A DNA stretch of 64,000 bases from Saccharibacter sp. EH611. GTDB lineage: Bacteria > Pseudomonadota > Alphaproteobacteria > Acetobacterales > Acetobacteraceae. Where the stretch lies: assembly GCF_009834765.1 (NCBI RefSeq), contig NZ_WVHP01000002.1:186001-250000 (forward strand). Reading direction: 5' to 3'. A program made the position numbers and the translations under genes. Of the stretch, positions 49,089 to 58,148 are shown piece after piece. Each line of letters begins with the position of its first letter. Position 1 is the stretch's first letter. Below the pieces are notes generated by a model, which had not been told where the DNA came from, searched no databases, and saw nothing but the letters and a program-made list of their open reading frames with translations.

Positions 49089-49115
49089 CTCAGCCCATCT
49101 CTGCAATGGGCTGAG
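49089..49115 (-). terminator. Hairpin after the coiled-coil gene
   Basis: A perfect 10-bp stem CTCAGCCCAT/ATGGGCTGAG with a seven-base loop, between the coiled-coil gene and tRNA-Pro. The tail is only moderately T-rich. Confidence 0.55.
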
Positions 49116-49130
49116 GGGCAATATTTCTTC

Positions 49131-50681
49131 TCAGAGCGACAAAACTTTTCGTATCGCTTGAACTTCGCCTAAAAGGTCACGCAACCCATTTTTCAAGCGT
49201 GCGACCTCTTCCTTCCCTTGGCGTGCCTCACCCTCATAAGAAATGCCCTGCTGGACTTTCTGCTCCAAGCCTTCCTTCTCTTTCTCAAGCTGCTCTAATT
49301 GCTTCCGAAGGTCACCCTCCACAGCGCTCTCTTTTTGTGCAGCGTTAAGTGATTTACGCAACTCCTCATTATCTTTTTCTAGTTTTTGAAGTGCTACCAC
49401 AGCCTCTTCGAGCTTTTCTAAATACTGCTTGTTCTCACTTTCAGCTTTATCTAGGCGTCCCCGTAAGATCTCAGACTGCCCCTTTTCAGCTTGGGCTGCA
49501 TGTTCTCTTTCTTTTTTTAGGCTTTCAAACTGCTCCAAAGAACTTTTAGCCTTCTCCAGCTCTTCTTGCAGCTTCATTTTTTCAGTTTCTAACTCAGAAG
49601 AGCGTGTCTGCTCACTTTCATATTGAAAACGAATCTTCTCAAAATCTTCTACTTTCTCGCTTAAAGCGGCATGATCTTTCTCAAAAAGAGAGACTTTTTC
49701 CTGTAAACGAACCTTCTCTTCTTCAACCTCTGCTAACTGCAAGAAGAGTTCTTCATCTTGTTCTTGAGCTGTTTTAAGTTTTTTAATCTCAGAACGAAGC
49801 TCTTCATTTTCGTCCAGATAGCGCTGAGCGTCACTTCGTGCTCGCTCACTGTCTTCCAATTTACGCGCCAGTTCCGACTGTTCGGCCGTTAAGGCTTCAA
49901 TCTGCTTACGATAGTCTTCTGAAGCCGCTTGAGAGGTCTTCGCCTGCTCCAGCTCTGACGTTAAGCGTTCATTCTCTTCTTGCAAAATTTTATAAGCATG
50001 CTGAATCTTCTCTTGTTGCTCAACATCTTCTTGCAAACGCACATTTTCAGCTTCAACTTCTGCTAGGCGCGTCTTCGCGTGCTGATAGGTTTGCTTCTCC
50101 GCCTCGATTTCTTTGAGCTTCTGTACGAGAACGTCATGCTTTTCTTTGAGGCGATCACGCTCTATCGTTGCGTTCTTTTCTGTCCCCAACTGTTCCTGAA
50201 GACGCGCATTCTCCTGCCCTAAAACTGTAACAGTATTAGAAAGCTCTTTCTGAAGCTCCTGTAATCTTTCCTCTGCCGTAGAAACAGCCTCACGCTCAGT
50301 CTCCGCTTGGCGGCGCAGCTGCATGTTTTCCTCTGTTAACGCAGAAAGACGCTTTTCCCATTCATCCTGAAGAGCTTTTTGGCGCTCTCGCTCTTCTTGT
50401 GAAACCGCCTCATCTCCCGATGCTCGCTCGGGAGAGGCAACAAGTCCTTCCGCCTGCAACGCAGCCATCACCTCATGGCTCTTACAATCTTCTTTATAGA
50501 GAAGCTCTGAAATACGACGAATTAAGACAATGTCATCGGGCTGATAATAACGCTGGCCATCACTCTCCCTTGTAGAGTGAAACACTGGATACAAATTCTC
50601 CCACGACCGCAAACGGTACGGCGGAACCCCCAACTCCTCCGCGACGGCCGGAAGAGACAGTTTCTGCTGGGACGTGGTCAT
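49131..50681 (-). CDS. MerR-type HTH protein with very long coiled coil
   Basis: 516 residues. Residues 8-75 are a MerR-like winged helix ([33 protein letters not shown]). From about 95 to 500 the protein is almost pure Glu/Lys/Gln/Leu-rich heptad coiled coil with no membrane segment. The MerR gene at this locus (after ihfA) is usually only 130-200 residues in other proteobacteria, so the coil is a large extension. It starts 20 bp after ihfA on the same strand. A DNA-binding or nucleoid-structuring role is inferred; a regulator of a metal response is unlikely as no effector domain is seen. Confidence 0.82.
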   Translation of the reverse strand: MTTSQQKLSLPAVAEELGVPPYRLRSWENLYPVFHSTRESDGQRYYQPDDIVLIRRISELLYKEDCKSHEVMAALQAEGLVASPERASGDEAVSQEERERQKALQDEWEKRLSALTEENMQLRRQAETEREAVSTAEERLQELQKELSNTVTVLGQENARLQEQLGTEKNATIERDRLKEKHDVLVQKLKEIEAEKQTYQHAKTRLAEVEAENVRLQEDVEQQEKIQHAYKILQEENERLTSELEQAKTSQAASEDYRKQIEALTAEQSELARKLEDSERARSDAQRYLDENEELRSEIKKLKTAQEQDEELFLQLAEVEEEKVRLQEKVSLFEKDHAALSEKVEDFEKIRFQYESEQTRSSELETEKMKLQEELEKAKSSLEQFESLKKEREHAAQAEKGQSEILRGRLDKAESENKQYLEKLEEAVVALQKLEKDNEELRKSLNAAQKESAVEGDLRKQLEQLEKEKEGLEQKVQQGISYEGEARQGKEEVARLKNGLRDLLGEVQAIRKVLSL

Positions 50682-50700
50682 GACTGTTTACCCTTGTCAT

Positions 50701-50988
50701 CTACTCGCTATTGACAATATCGCGCAAAAGGCGTGACGGTCGGAAATAAGGAACACGTCGCGCTGAGATCAAAGCCTCTTGGCCCGTTAAAGGATTACGC
50801 CCTATTCGGGTCGTTTTCTCACGGACGCCAAAAGTACCAAAACCGCTCAGCTTCAAGCCTTCTCCTTGTTCCAGCGTCTGAGCAAAAAGCTCAAGCATCT
50901 GCTCAAGGAAAGCCATAGCCTCCTGACGAGAAAAGCCATTCTTTTTCTGCAGAAGGTCGACAAGGTCTGCGCGCGTAATCGTATCCAT
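50701..50988 (-). CDS. ihfA: Integration host factor alpha subunit
   Basis: 95 residues. DNA-bending protein that pairs with IHF beta. ITRADLVDLLQ at the N-terminus, GRNPLTGQEA and VPYFRPSRLLRDIVN at the C-terminus match IhfA. Located between fabH and the MerR-coil gene, as in most proteobacteria. The beta subunit is probably the gene at 60,203-60,511. Confidence 0.93.
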   Translation of the reverse strand: MDTITRADLVDLLQKKNGFSRQEAMAFLEQMLELFAQTLEQGEGLKLSGFGTFGVREKTTRIGRNPLTGQEALISARRVPYFRPSRLLRDIVNSE

Positions 50989-51059
50989 ATAACACGGGTA
51001 TCACGCTAACCATGACAGTCAAGTTCACAACGCAGTGAAGAGCACGTCATACCCCGGTT

Positions 51060-52061
51060 TTATAGACGGATAAGAGCTGAACCCCATGTCAGCCCGCCAC
51101 CGAGAGCTTCCATTAAAATAAGGTCATTTTCTTTAATGCGCCCATCTTTAACAGCTTCATTCAGCGCCAAGGGGATAGAAGCCGCAGATGTATTGGCATG
51201 ACGATCAACGGTCACGACGACTCGTTCAGGCGGGAGAGCAAGACGTTTTGCCATCCCATCAATAATCCGTAGGTTGGCCTGATGAGGAACAAGCCACTGA
51301 ACATCGTTTCCGTTAAGTCCCTGCTTTTCTAAAGCTTCATCTACGGCAGCTGCTAAATGCACAATAGCGTGACGAAAAACTTCACGACCATTCATCTTAA
51401 GCGCGACATCACCCGTTGCGCAGCCGACCGCACCGTTGACGTAAAGCAAGTCTCCAAGCCGTCCGTCAGCATGTAAGTGCGTAGATAGGATGCCCTCCCC
51501 ATCACGCGCACCAGCCTCTAGCATAACAGCACCAGCACCATCACCGAACAGCACGCACGTTGAACGGTCTGTCCAATCAAGCAGACGAGAGAAAACCTCA
51601 ACACCGATGACAATGATGCGCTTCGCTTGGCCGGAGCGTATCATCGCATCAGCCGTTGCAATGGCATAAATAAAGCCAGAGCATGCTGCGCTCACATCAA
51701 AACCAAACCCGCGCTCCATGCCCAATGCAGCTTGTACGCGCACAGCAACGGAGGGAAAAACTTGGTCTGGTGTGGAGGTTGCCACGATAATTGCATCAAT
51801 ATCTGATGCCTCAACGCCCGCATGACCTAGCGCAGCCTGAGCAGCCTCTGTTGCAAGAGAGACGGCATTTTCATCACCAGAAGCAATATGGCGTTGTCCG
51901 ATCCCAGTACGTGTACGAATCCACTCATCGGAGGTATCAAGACGCTCTGCAAGGTCATTATTGGTCACAACCTGTTGCGGCAATGCCCCACCGACCCCGG
52001 TGAGACGGCTTCTAAAAGCAAGCTGAGGCGTAGCTAAATCGGACGGCATAGCGTTTTTCAC
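51060..52061 (-). CDS. fabH: Beta-ketoacyl-ACP synthase III
   Basis: 333 residues starting at the GTG at 52061, four bases overlapping the plsX stop (GTGA), with AAAGGA upstream; an ATG at 52049 is also possible. Starts fatty acid elongation from acetyl-CoA and malonyl-ACP. The triad is Cys127 (VSAACSGF), His in VPHQANLRI, and Asn in HANTSAAS. Operon order plsX-fabH-ihfA is standard. Confidence 0.96.
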   Translation of the reverse strand: MKNAMPSDLATPQLAFRSRLTGVGGALPQQVVTNNDLAERLDTSDEWIRTRTGIGQRHIASGDENAVSLATEAAQAALGHAGVEASDIDAIIVATSTPDQVFPSVAVRVQAALGMERGFGFDVSAACSGFIYAIATADAMIRSGQAKRIIVIGVEVFSRLLDWTDRSTCVLFGDGAGAVMLEAGARDGEGILSTHLHADGRLGDLLYVNGAVGCATGDVALKMNGREVFRHAIVHLAAAVDEALEKQGLNGNDVQWLVPHQANLRIIDGMAKRLALPPERVVVTVDRHANTSAASIPLALNEAVKDGRIKENDLILMEALGGGLTWGSALIRL

Positions 52062-53161
52062 TCTGATCCTTTGGTCCCAATGGCAGATTGCAACATTCCG
52101 AGTTGTTCCAATCGATGACGAATTTTTGCATTGAGGTCATTGGCCACAGCATCAACAGCGACGTCAACTGCCGAAGCAAAACCTTCAGCATCAGCACCAC
52201 CATGTGATTTCACAACGACGCCGTTCAAACCAACGAAAACAGCACCATTGTAGCGACGTGGATCAATCCATTCACGCATACGCTCTAGGCCTGGCTTTAC
52301 GAGCAAATAGCCAAGCTTTGTTATAAAATTTGTTTGGAAGACATTTTTTAGAAGACCAAAAGCGAGCTTCAACGCCCCTTCTCCTGTCTTCAAGGCAACA
52401 TTCCCGGTAAAGCCATCAGTCACAACAACGTCTGTGCGCCCACCTGTAATGTCATGACCTTCAACGAAGCCCACAAAACGATCACTCAGCACACTGTCAC
52501 GCAGTTTCTCGGCTGCCTGACGGAGACGTTCGTCCCCTTTAAGCTCCTCTGCGCCAACATTAAGCAATCCGATTGTCGGTCTTTCTAAGCTCAACGCCGC
52601 CTGCGCAAAAGCCTCACCCATAATTGCGAACTCAACGAGATTACGCGCATCGCAAGCAATATTCGCCCCTAAATCCAGCATCACAACATCACCACGTGCC
52701 GAAGGCTGAACAGCCGTCATAGCGGGGCGTGAAATACCCGGAAGGACTTTAACGATAATCTTCGCAAGTGCTAACATAGCGCCGCTATTACCAGCGGACA
52801 CCACACCGCACGCCTCACCAGACGCAACAGCTTCCATACAGATCCGCATTGATGAATGCTTTACCCGCAACGCAGCTGTCGGCTTCATATCCATCGGAAT
52901 AGAATCAGGAGTGTGGCGTATTGTGCAGATACTGGCCGCTTTAGGAAAACGTTGCAGCCCCTCTTTCAGGACAGCTTCATCTCCCACCAAAAGCACACGG
53001 CTTTCGGGATGCCGAATAGCCGCTATTTCTAGCCCTGCCAACACAATATCTGGGGCATTATCTCCCCCCATGGCATCAACTGCCAAGGTGTACGGAAGGG
53101 GAAATGTCTCTCCCGCCTCGCTGACACCATCCCCTGTCTCAACGACAGACGCTTCTGTCAT
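52058..53161 (-). CDS. plsX: Phosphate acyltransferase PlsX
   Basis: 367 residues from the ATG at 53161 (GGGGG upstream); the frame runs to a TTG at 53248, but that would add non-conserved residues. Makes acyl-phosphate from acyl-ACP for PlsY in phospholipid synthesis. TLAVDAMGGDNAP near 25-37 and VVSAGNSGAMLA and DLGANIAC are PlsX signatures. rpmF upstream and fabH downstream give the usual cluster. Confidence 0.94.
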   Translation of the reverse strand: MTEASVVETGDGVSEAGETFPLPYTLAVDAMGGDNAPDIVLAGLEIAAIRHPESRVLLVGDEAVLKEGLQRFPKAASICTIRHTPDSIPMDMKPTAALRVKHSSMRICMEAVASGEACGVVSAGNSGAMLALAKIIVKVLPGISRPAMTAVQPSARGDVVMLDLGANIACDARNLVEFAIMGEAFAQAALSLERPTIGLLNVGAEELKGDERLRQAAEKLRDSVLSDRFVGFVEGHDITGGRTDVVVTDGFTGNVALKTGEGALKLAFGLLKNVFQTNFITKLGYLLVKPGLERMREWIDPRRYNGAVFVGLNGVVVKSHGGADAEGFASAVDVAVDAVANDLNAKIRHRLEQLGMLQSAIGTKGSE

Positions 53162-53254
53162 GAATGCGGCCCCCAGATCTTCACAGAGCTTAGAATACAA
53201 ATCGTTTGAAACACGACCACCCCGGGAAACTCCCGAGGTGTGGCGCAAAAATAT

Positions 53255-53461
53255 TTAAGCGCGAACAGCTGTTTTAAGAGCTCTGCCTTCAGTGCTCACA
53301 ACTTCACGCCCATCGTAATGGCCGCAATGGCTGCATACGTGGTGGGGACGCTTTACTTCACCGCAATTAGCGCATTCGGCATGCGCTTCAACACGGAGAG
53401 CGTCGTGGCTGCGGCGCATGCCACGACGGGACGGCGTAGTCTTTCTCTTAGGGACGGCCAT
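53255..53461 (-). CDS. rpmF: 50S ribosomal protein L32
   Basis: 68 residues beginning [20 protein letters not shown], diagnostic for L32. A four-cysteine zinc ribbon is present (CANC near 30 and CSHC near 43). It lies between yceD and plsX, the conserved order. Confidence 0.96.
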   Translation of the reverse strand: MAVPKRKTTPSRRGMRRSHDALRVEAHAECANCGEVKRPHHVCSHCGHYDGREVVSTEGRALKTAVRA

Positions 53462-53678
53462 GGTTTTCTGCCTCTTACTGGTTTGGCGTAACCGGCCCGC
53501 ACTCTTGCACGATGCAACAGCACGAGCATGGAAACTTTTCTACACGTCAGCACCGCCGATAGACACGGTGTTCAAGCGGGGGGCTCTAGCAGACGCGACA
53601 AAAATTCGCAAGCGACTAGACACCTCTGACCCATTTTGTTCGCGCTACTATATCAAAAAAGATGACCTTATTCTACTC

Positions 53679-54284
53679 TTAACGCTTCTTTTCTTTTAAT
53701 TTTTCTAAAACAGAAAAAGGATTCGGCTTTTCTTCTTTTGCAATCACCTCTTCCTCTCCTTCCTCGGGTGTCACTTCTACAAAGCTCTCCAGCCCACTCC
53801 CCTCACGACGTGGATATGGATCAAGACACAGAGCCAATTGCTCAGCGAGAGCTTCACCTAAATCAACCGCTCGCCCGTCATAAGGAACATCATCTGCTTC
53901 CTCTGCAAGCAAAGCCTCTATATCAATATCTTCATCACTAGGCATCTCTTCTTGTGGGAGAAACCGAAGAGAAAAACGCTCCTGAACCTCTTCATCTACA
54001 GGCTCACCTGTAATAACGCACGCCTGTGTCGCTTTAGCCCGAATCTCTCCTTCTGCTCTAATATGTTTTCCTTCCCCACGAGAGAGGCTAAACTGCCCGT
54101 CTAATTGCTCCAGCCCCAACAGTCCAAAACGATGGCAGAGTTTTTCACGTGCCTGAGAAGGGGCAGAAATATTCACTCTCAGGTCATGTCCAATTTTCCC
54201 CAACGGAATGCGGTGTGAAAATTCAGGCTTGACAATAGAGGAATGCTGTTCTGAAGAAAAAGAAGAACTATCTTTAGGTGTCAT
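53679..54284 (-). CDS. yceD: YceD/DUF177 family protein
   Basis: 201 residues. DUF177 proteins are encoded next to rpmF and linked to ribosomal RNA or large-subunit assembly in other bacteria. TQACVITGEPVDEEVQERF-like central motif and the C-terminal NPFSVLEKLKEKKR are typical. A strongly acidic region follows residue 115. The 217-bp gap to rpmF holds no gene that I can support. Confidence 0.87.
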   Translation of the reverse strand: MTPKDSSSFSSEQHSSIVKPEFSHRIPLGKIGHDLRVNISAPSQAREKLCHRFGLLGLEQLDGQFSLSRGEGKHIRAEGEIRAKATQACVITGEPVDEEVQERFSLRFLPQEEMPSDEDIDIEALLAEEADDVPYDGRAVDLGEALAEQLALCLDPYPRREGSGLESFVEVTPEEGEEEVIAKEEKPNPFSVLEKLKEKKR

Positions 54285-54443
54285 GTCTTTGCTAACCTTA
54301 CAACTTCAGGCAAAAGAAACGTGCGCCTTGTCTGCGATACTCATCGTTATGGTGCAATGAAAAAGATTGACAGCGAGACTTCTCTGAGGCACCGGAAAAC
54401 TGTCGGCATGCCCTCATAATACCATCAGGACACCACGCCATCC

Positions 54444-55052
54444 ATGACTAGTGCATTTTCTGTTCTTCGCCCACAACGTCGTCTTCACGTTCTACGCCAC
54501 TTGCGTCGCGCTGGTTTGTCACGCCGGAGCTGGACTGGAATACTTGCTGGAAGTGCTCTGCTCCTGTCTGGATGTGCACCCCCTATTCCCCGTGGAGCCC
54601 TCATTGACAAAGAGGACTACAGCCAACTGACCCCCAATACGAGCACACAATCTGACGCTCTTAGCACGTTAGGGTCTCCAACAACCCATGCGACATTTAA
54701 TGACAATACCTGGATTTATGTGTCCATGACGAAGGACTTGGTGCCCCTCAGCCATCCGGCCGTGGACAAGCAACAAGTTCTCGTCTTAAATTTTGACAAT
54801 GGTGGCGTGCTAAGAAAAATGTCCATCCTAGGCCGTCACGACGCGATTCCTGTCCGCATGGTAAACGATAAAACACCAACTCCCGGCACACAGATTTCTG
54901 TCATCCAAGAACTGTTAGGCAATGTCGGCCGTTACAACCCTATGAGCAGCATGGGCAGCACATTTGGCGGCGGTATGGGCGGCGGCGGCATGGGTGGCCC
55001 TATGAGTGGTCAGGGCACCGGCCAAGGTGGTGTCGGCAATACGATGCAATAA
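54444..55052 (+). CDS. bamE: Outer membrane protein assembly factor BamE (SmpA/OmlA)
   Basis: 202 residues. Lipoprotein of the BAM complex that inserts outer membrane proteins. A long basic N-terminus (about 1-28) precedes a hydrophobic segment and the lipobox LLSGC (Cys44). The conserved core includes SQSDALSTLGSP-like region near 68-80 and VLVLNFDNGGVLRKM. The C-terminal 40 residues are Gly/Met-rich (GGGMGGGGMGG), an unusual tail. It is divergent from yceD, as in many alphaproteobacteria. Confidence 0.9.
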   Translation: MTSAFSVLRPQRRLHVLRHLRRAGLSRRSWTGILAGSALLLSGCAPPIPRGALIDKEDYSQLTPNTSTQSDALSTLGSPTTHATFNDNTWIYVSMTKDLVPLSHPAVDKQQVLVLNFDNGGVLRKMSILGRHDAIPVRMVNDKTPTPGTQISVIQELLGNVGRYNPMSSMGSTFGGGMGGGGMGGPMSGQGTGQGGVGNTMQ

Positions 55053-55056
55053 TGAA

Positions 55057-55141
55057 ATCCCTCACAAAAACAGGCAGCGTGGAAAACCGCAAAGCATTAT
55101 CATAGGCTTTGCGTCTCCCCTGCCTATTGGTGAGGGCTTTT
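55057..55141. terminator. Long nested hairpin between bamE and marR
   Basis: CCCTCAC/GTGAGGG, AGGCAG/CTGCCT and GCAAAGC/GCTTTGC are nested around one axis, and CTTTT follows on the plus strand. The right arm overlaps the marR stop region. It likely ends both convergent transcripts. Confidence 0.7.
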
Positions 55142-55618
55142 CCCATCTTCCACAGACATCAATGCCGCCAACACAGACCTAAATCCTTCGACTTGTGATC
55201 CATCTACATGACGATAGGACTGGGTCATAACAGCCCGCACAGAAGCAAAAAGACGTGCTTCAACGTCTCGTCCCTTAGCAGTTAGCCGAATAGGTTTACG
55301 GCGTCGGTCTTGCTTATCGTGCACTTGTTCCAATAGATGTTGCGCCTTGAGCTCCCCCAAAGCACGGCCAAGCGATTGCTTGGTTATCCCCAACCGTTTC
55401 AACAAAATGCTTGGTGTAATATCCGTATAGGAACCCACAAAAAAAAGAATACGGTGATGCGCACGCCCCAAGCCATATTCCGCCAAAACCGGCTCGCATG
55501 CCTCTGTTAAAACGCGCCATGCGAGCATAAAAGCTTCAAATGTTTGGCGCATCGGTGCTTCTCGCAAATAAAGATGCGCTTCTGCTGCGGATGTGCCTTT
55601 TGAGAAATGCAGTGCCAT
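55124..55618 (-). CDS. MarR family transcriptional regulator
   Basis: 164 residues from the ATG at 55618, preceded by GGGAGGG; the open frame extends to 55855 but has no good start. Winged helix at about 50-115: [39 protein letters not shown] and the wing [16 protein letters not shown]. The regulated genes are unknown; it is divergent from rpsU. No obvious ligand-binding clue. Confidence 0.9.
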   Translation of the reverse strand: MALHFSKGTSAAEAHLYLREAPMRQTFEAFMLAWRVLTEACEPVLAEYGLGRAHHRILFFVGSYTDITPSILLKRLGITKQSLGRALGELKAQHLLEQVHDKQDRRRKPIRLTAKGRDVEARLFASVRAVMTQSYRHVDGSQVEGFRSVLAALMSVEDGKSPHQ

Positions 55619-55802
55619 GTCATTCCCTCCCCTTTTCTCTATATTTAACACTAAAGAAGGTACGAATAGAGAGTATTGTCTCCCTATCAAGAGTGTGGTA
55701 GTCCGACCAACACCGACAACTCGGATTTCTTCCTTGCAACAAGGCGGGTTCGCTCGTATTGTCTCGCAAAGAAAACAGACCCCTAAAGGAGATGACGATA
55801 CC

Positions 55803-56006
55803 GTGCAGGTTCTCGTTCGTGACAACAATGTTGACCAGGCGCTCAAAGCGCTCAAGAAAAAGATGCAACGTGAAGGCGTTTTCCGTGAGATGAAGCTCCG
55901 CCGTCACTTCGAAAAGCCTTCTGAGCGCCGTGCGCGCGAAGTAGCTGAGGCTGTTCGCCGCGCTCGTAAGATGGAGCGTAAGCGCCTGGAGCGTGAAGGC
56001 TTCTAA
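55803..56006 (+). CDS. rpsU: 30S ribosomal protein S21
   Basis: 67 residues from a GTG at 55803, with AAAGGAG eleven bases upstream. [20 protein letters not shown] at 2-21 and the basic C-terminus [16 protein letters not shown] define S21. The longer frame upstream has no conserved sequence. A strong terminator follows. Confidence 0.95.
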   Translation: MQVLVRDNNVDQALKALKKKMQREGVFREMKLRRHFEKPSERRAREVAEAVRRARKMERKRLEREGF

Positions 56007-56035
56007 GAGATGCCTACCGCTATTACGGATGAGAG

Positions 56036-56058
56036 AGCCGCCGTAGAGGCGGCTTTTT
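56036..56058 (+). terminator. Rho-independent terminator of rpsU
   Basis: AGCCGCC/GGCGGCT stem, five-base loop, then TTTT. Confidence 0.9.
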
Positions 56059-56087
56059 CGTATCTGATATACGCATAAAAAAGAGTC

Positions 56088-57491
56088 TCAAGGCAGCAAA
56101 GCTCCAGTGGCATGCTCGCTATATTGCACATGATACCCTCTCACCCGTTCACCGCGCCGCGTAGAGCGGATGACTATATCTTTCCCTGAGAAAACGTAGC
56201 CTACGTCCCTGACAATAAGCACATGATCCATCGTTCGACGTGAAAGCCCTCTAAGGTAAGACCAGCGGACATCTTGCCCAATAATGATGATATGCTCAGG
56301 GTGATAATAAGCCATAATGGACGCTAAAGCATAATCCTCGACTACAAGGGCTTGCGCTCCTTGTTCCTGTGCTTTTCTTTCTAAACAATCAGCTAAACGG
56401 CTCCACCCCGCGGTTTGCCTCAGGATCGGATTCCAATGTGCTGCGATGGGCAATGGCTCCCATAATGCTTGGAACGTAACCGCTACACACAAAAACGCGC
56501 CGCTCACCACGGCACTTTTCCAATAACGCCCTGCACCGCCCCCTACCAAAGCAAGAGCTGGGTAAAGCACGCTCGGCCAGTTCGCCTGCACACGATCACC
56601 ACACGCATGGGTGATGAAAATCAACCCTCCGGGCACAAGGCACCATAAAAGCACGCTCACTTGCTTGCTCTGCCAAAGCCGCCATAGACCTATGCAAATA
56701 CACAGAAAAACAAGCGGCGTTAATAATCCTATTTGCCCGGCTAACAGCTCGCCTAAAAAGTCTAAGGCACGCGCTGGATGCCACACACCAGCGCGCCCAC
56801 CCTGCTTGGCAAAACTGGCCCAATGATGGGTCGCGTTCCACCACAAAACTGGCATTACCATAAGCCCTGCAATGCCTGCGCTCATCCAAGGGCCTAAGCG
56901 ACACCAAAGCCGTCTAGAGCTACACAGAACAAAGCCTGCAATACCTAAAGCGAGAAACAGCGCCGTATATTTTGAATCTCCCGCCAAACCAAGGCAACCT
57001 CCCACAAGCCCCCACCAAAAGAGCTGCCGATTACCTTGAGACGCACAAAGAGCATGACTCAAAGCCCATAATGTTAATGCGCTAAAGAACATTAAGGGCG
57101 TGTCCGGCGTCATGCTCGCCATCCCAACACCAAAGAGAAGCGTGACATTGAGCAAGGAGGCCGCCCGCAAACCGGCTTGAGGCTTCTGTGGCCACAAGCA
57201 TCGCCCTGCAGAAATCAATGCAAGCGACGCCCCTACTGACGCAAAAACGCCGACTATCCGCACGCCCATGACCGAATGGCCAAGCAGGTCAGTGCCCAGA
57301 CGAATCCACCACGCGACCATGAAAGGATGATCTAGGTAGCTCACCTGAAGATGGCACGACCATACCCAATAATAAGCTTCATCAGGTGTAAGAGGTAAAA
57401 GCTCTGCTAATAGAGCTCTCAGGGCTACAGAAGCCCCAATGACGCACCACAACAGCATAGGCTCTGCTTTAACAGAACGGATGGCCCTCAT
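56088..57491 (-). CDS. GT39/ArnT-like membrane glycosyltransferase
   Basis: 467 residues with about ten membrane segments. LTPDEAYYWVWS (34-45) with the acidic pair Asp37-Glu38 and SYLDHPFMVAWWIR (51-64) are typical of GT-C dolichyl/undecaprenyl-phosphate sugar transferases. Such enzymes move a lipid-linked sugar onto lipid A, a polysaccharide or a protein on the periplasmic side. The substrate cannot be told. It lies upstream of the lrp gene on the same strand with a 5-bp gap. Confidence 0.85.
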   Translation of the reverse strand: MRAIRSVKAEPMLLWCVIGASVALRALLAELLPLTPDEAYYWVWSCHLQVSYLDHPFMVAWWIRLGTDLLGHSVMGVRIVGVFASVGASLALISAGRCLWPQKPQAGLRAASLLNVTLLFGVGMASMTPDTPLMFFSALTLWALSHALCASQGNRQLFWWGLVGGCLGLAGDSKYTALFLALGIAGFVLCSSRRLWCRLGPWMSAGIAGLMVMPVLWWNATHHWASFAKQGGRAGVWHPARALDFLGELLAGQIGLLTPLVFLCICIGLWRLWQSKQVSVLLWCLVPGGLIFITHACGDRVQANWPSVLYPALALVGGGAGRYWKSAVVSGAFLCVAVTFQALWEPLPIAAHWNPILRQTAGWSRLADCLERKAQEQGAQALVVEDYALASIMAYYHPEHIIIIGQDVRWSYLRGLSRRTMDHVLIVRDVGYVFSGKDIVIRSTRRGERVRGYHVQYSEHATGALLP

Positions 57492-57496
57492 TTCCC

Positions 57497-57961
57497 TTAG
57501 AGAGGAACGCCCGCACGATCACAGCTTGTTCGGATCGTTTGAAAAGTTTGTACGCGCACCACATGAGGAACTTCAATCAAGTCGCGCGTTAAGCGGTTTT
57601 GATGATCTGCATCACGAGCCATCACCCGTAAGAGGAAGTCTTCCCCTCCTCGAATCATATGGCACTCACGTGTTTCAGGCCATTGAGCAACATGGGTCTC
57701 AAACCCCTCTAACACACTGCTCTTCTGACTATCCAAACCAACTAACACGTAAAAACTGATCGACCATCCAAGCGTCACCGCAGCAATATCGGCATGGTAC
57801 CCTTGGATAATGCCCAGCTCCTCCAGCCTACGTACACGCCTCAGGCAGGGAGGAGCAGAAATCCCCACTCTTCGGGCCAGTTCCACATTCGTCATACGGC
57901 CATTTTGCTGCAGCTCAGCAAGAATTCGATGGTCTATGACATCTAGATCAACTGCTTTCAT
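57497..57961 (-). CDS. Lrp/AsnC family transcriptional regulator
   Basis: 154 residues from the ATG at 57961. The N-terminal HTH (LDVIDHRILAELQQNGRMTN, ISAPPCLRRVRRLEE) and the C-terminal RAM domain match Lrp rather than AsnC (DFLLRVMARD). It is divergent from trxB, a pairing seen in other proteobacteria. A sigma-70-like promoter lies at 58028-58055, and 12-bp inverted repeats lie in the intergenic region. Confidence 0.92.
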   Translation of the reverse strand: MKAVDLDVIDHRILAELQQNGRMTNVELARRVGISAPPCLRRVRRLEELGIIQGYHADIAAVTLGWSISFYVLVGLDSQKSSVLEGFETHVAQWPETRECHMIRGGEDFLLRVMARDADHQNRLTRDLIEVPHVVRVQTFQTIRTSCDRAGVPL

Positions 57962-58027
57962 GAGATAAGGTGGAACTTTCACAATAATCGAGATGGACGA
58001 TAGGACGAGGGGAAACTCCCCTGCTAT

Positions 58028-58055
58028 CTTATACGACCCTACGCAACGTGTGCAA
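58028..58055 (-). promoter_or_regulatory. Candidate promoter of the lrp gene
   Basis: TTGCAC (-35) and TATAAG (-10), spacing 16 bases, about 70 bp upstream of the lrp ATG. The -35 lies inside the left 12-bp inverted repeat arm. Confidence 0.5.
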
Positions 58056-58128
58056 AGACCTCCTTGCACTTCGCCAAGAATAACGCCATGTGTCCTGTTA
58101 ACGCTGCTTTTCTTGATTGCACACGTTG
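58044..58128. repeat. Paired 12-bp inverted repeats between lrp and trxB
   Basis: CAACGTGTGCAA (58044-58055) and its exact reverse complement TTGCACACGTTG (58117-58128), separated by 61 bp. They lie in the divergent promoter region, and the left copy covers the lrp -35. They are likely operator sites for the Lrp protein or another regulator. Confidence 0.6.
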
Positions 58129-58148
58129 TCTCTGTAACGCCTCGTTAG

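Noticed and set aside
53418-53699. Small plus-strand open frame between rpmF and yceD
   Set aside because: Overlaps rpmF in antisense, has no ribosome binding site and no recognisable domain.
55674-55765. Two copies of TATTGTCTC between marR and rpsU
   Set aside because: A 9-mer direct repeat 83 bp apart could be chance; without symmetry it does not support an operator.
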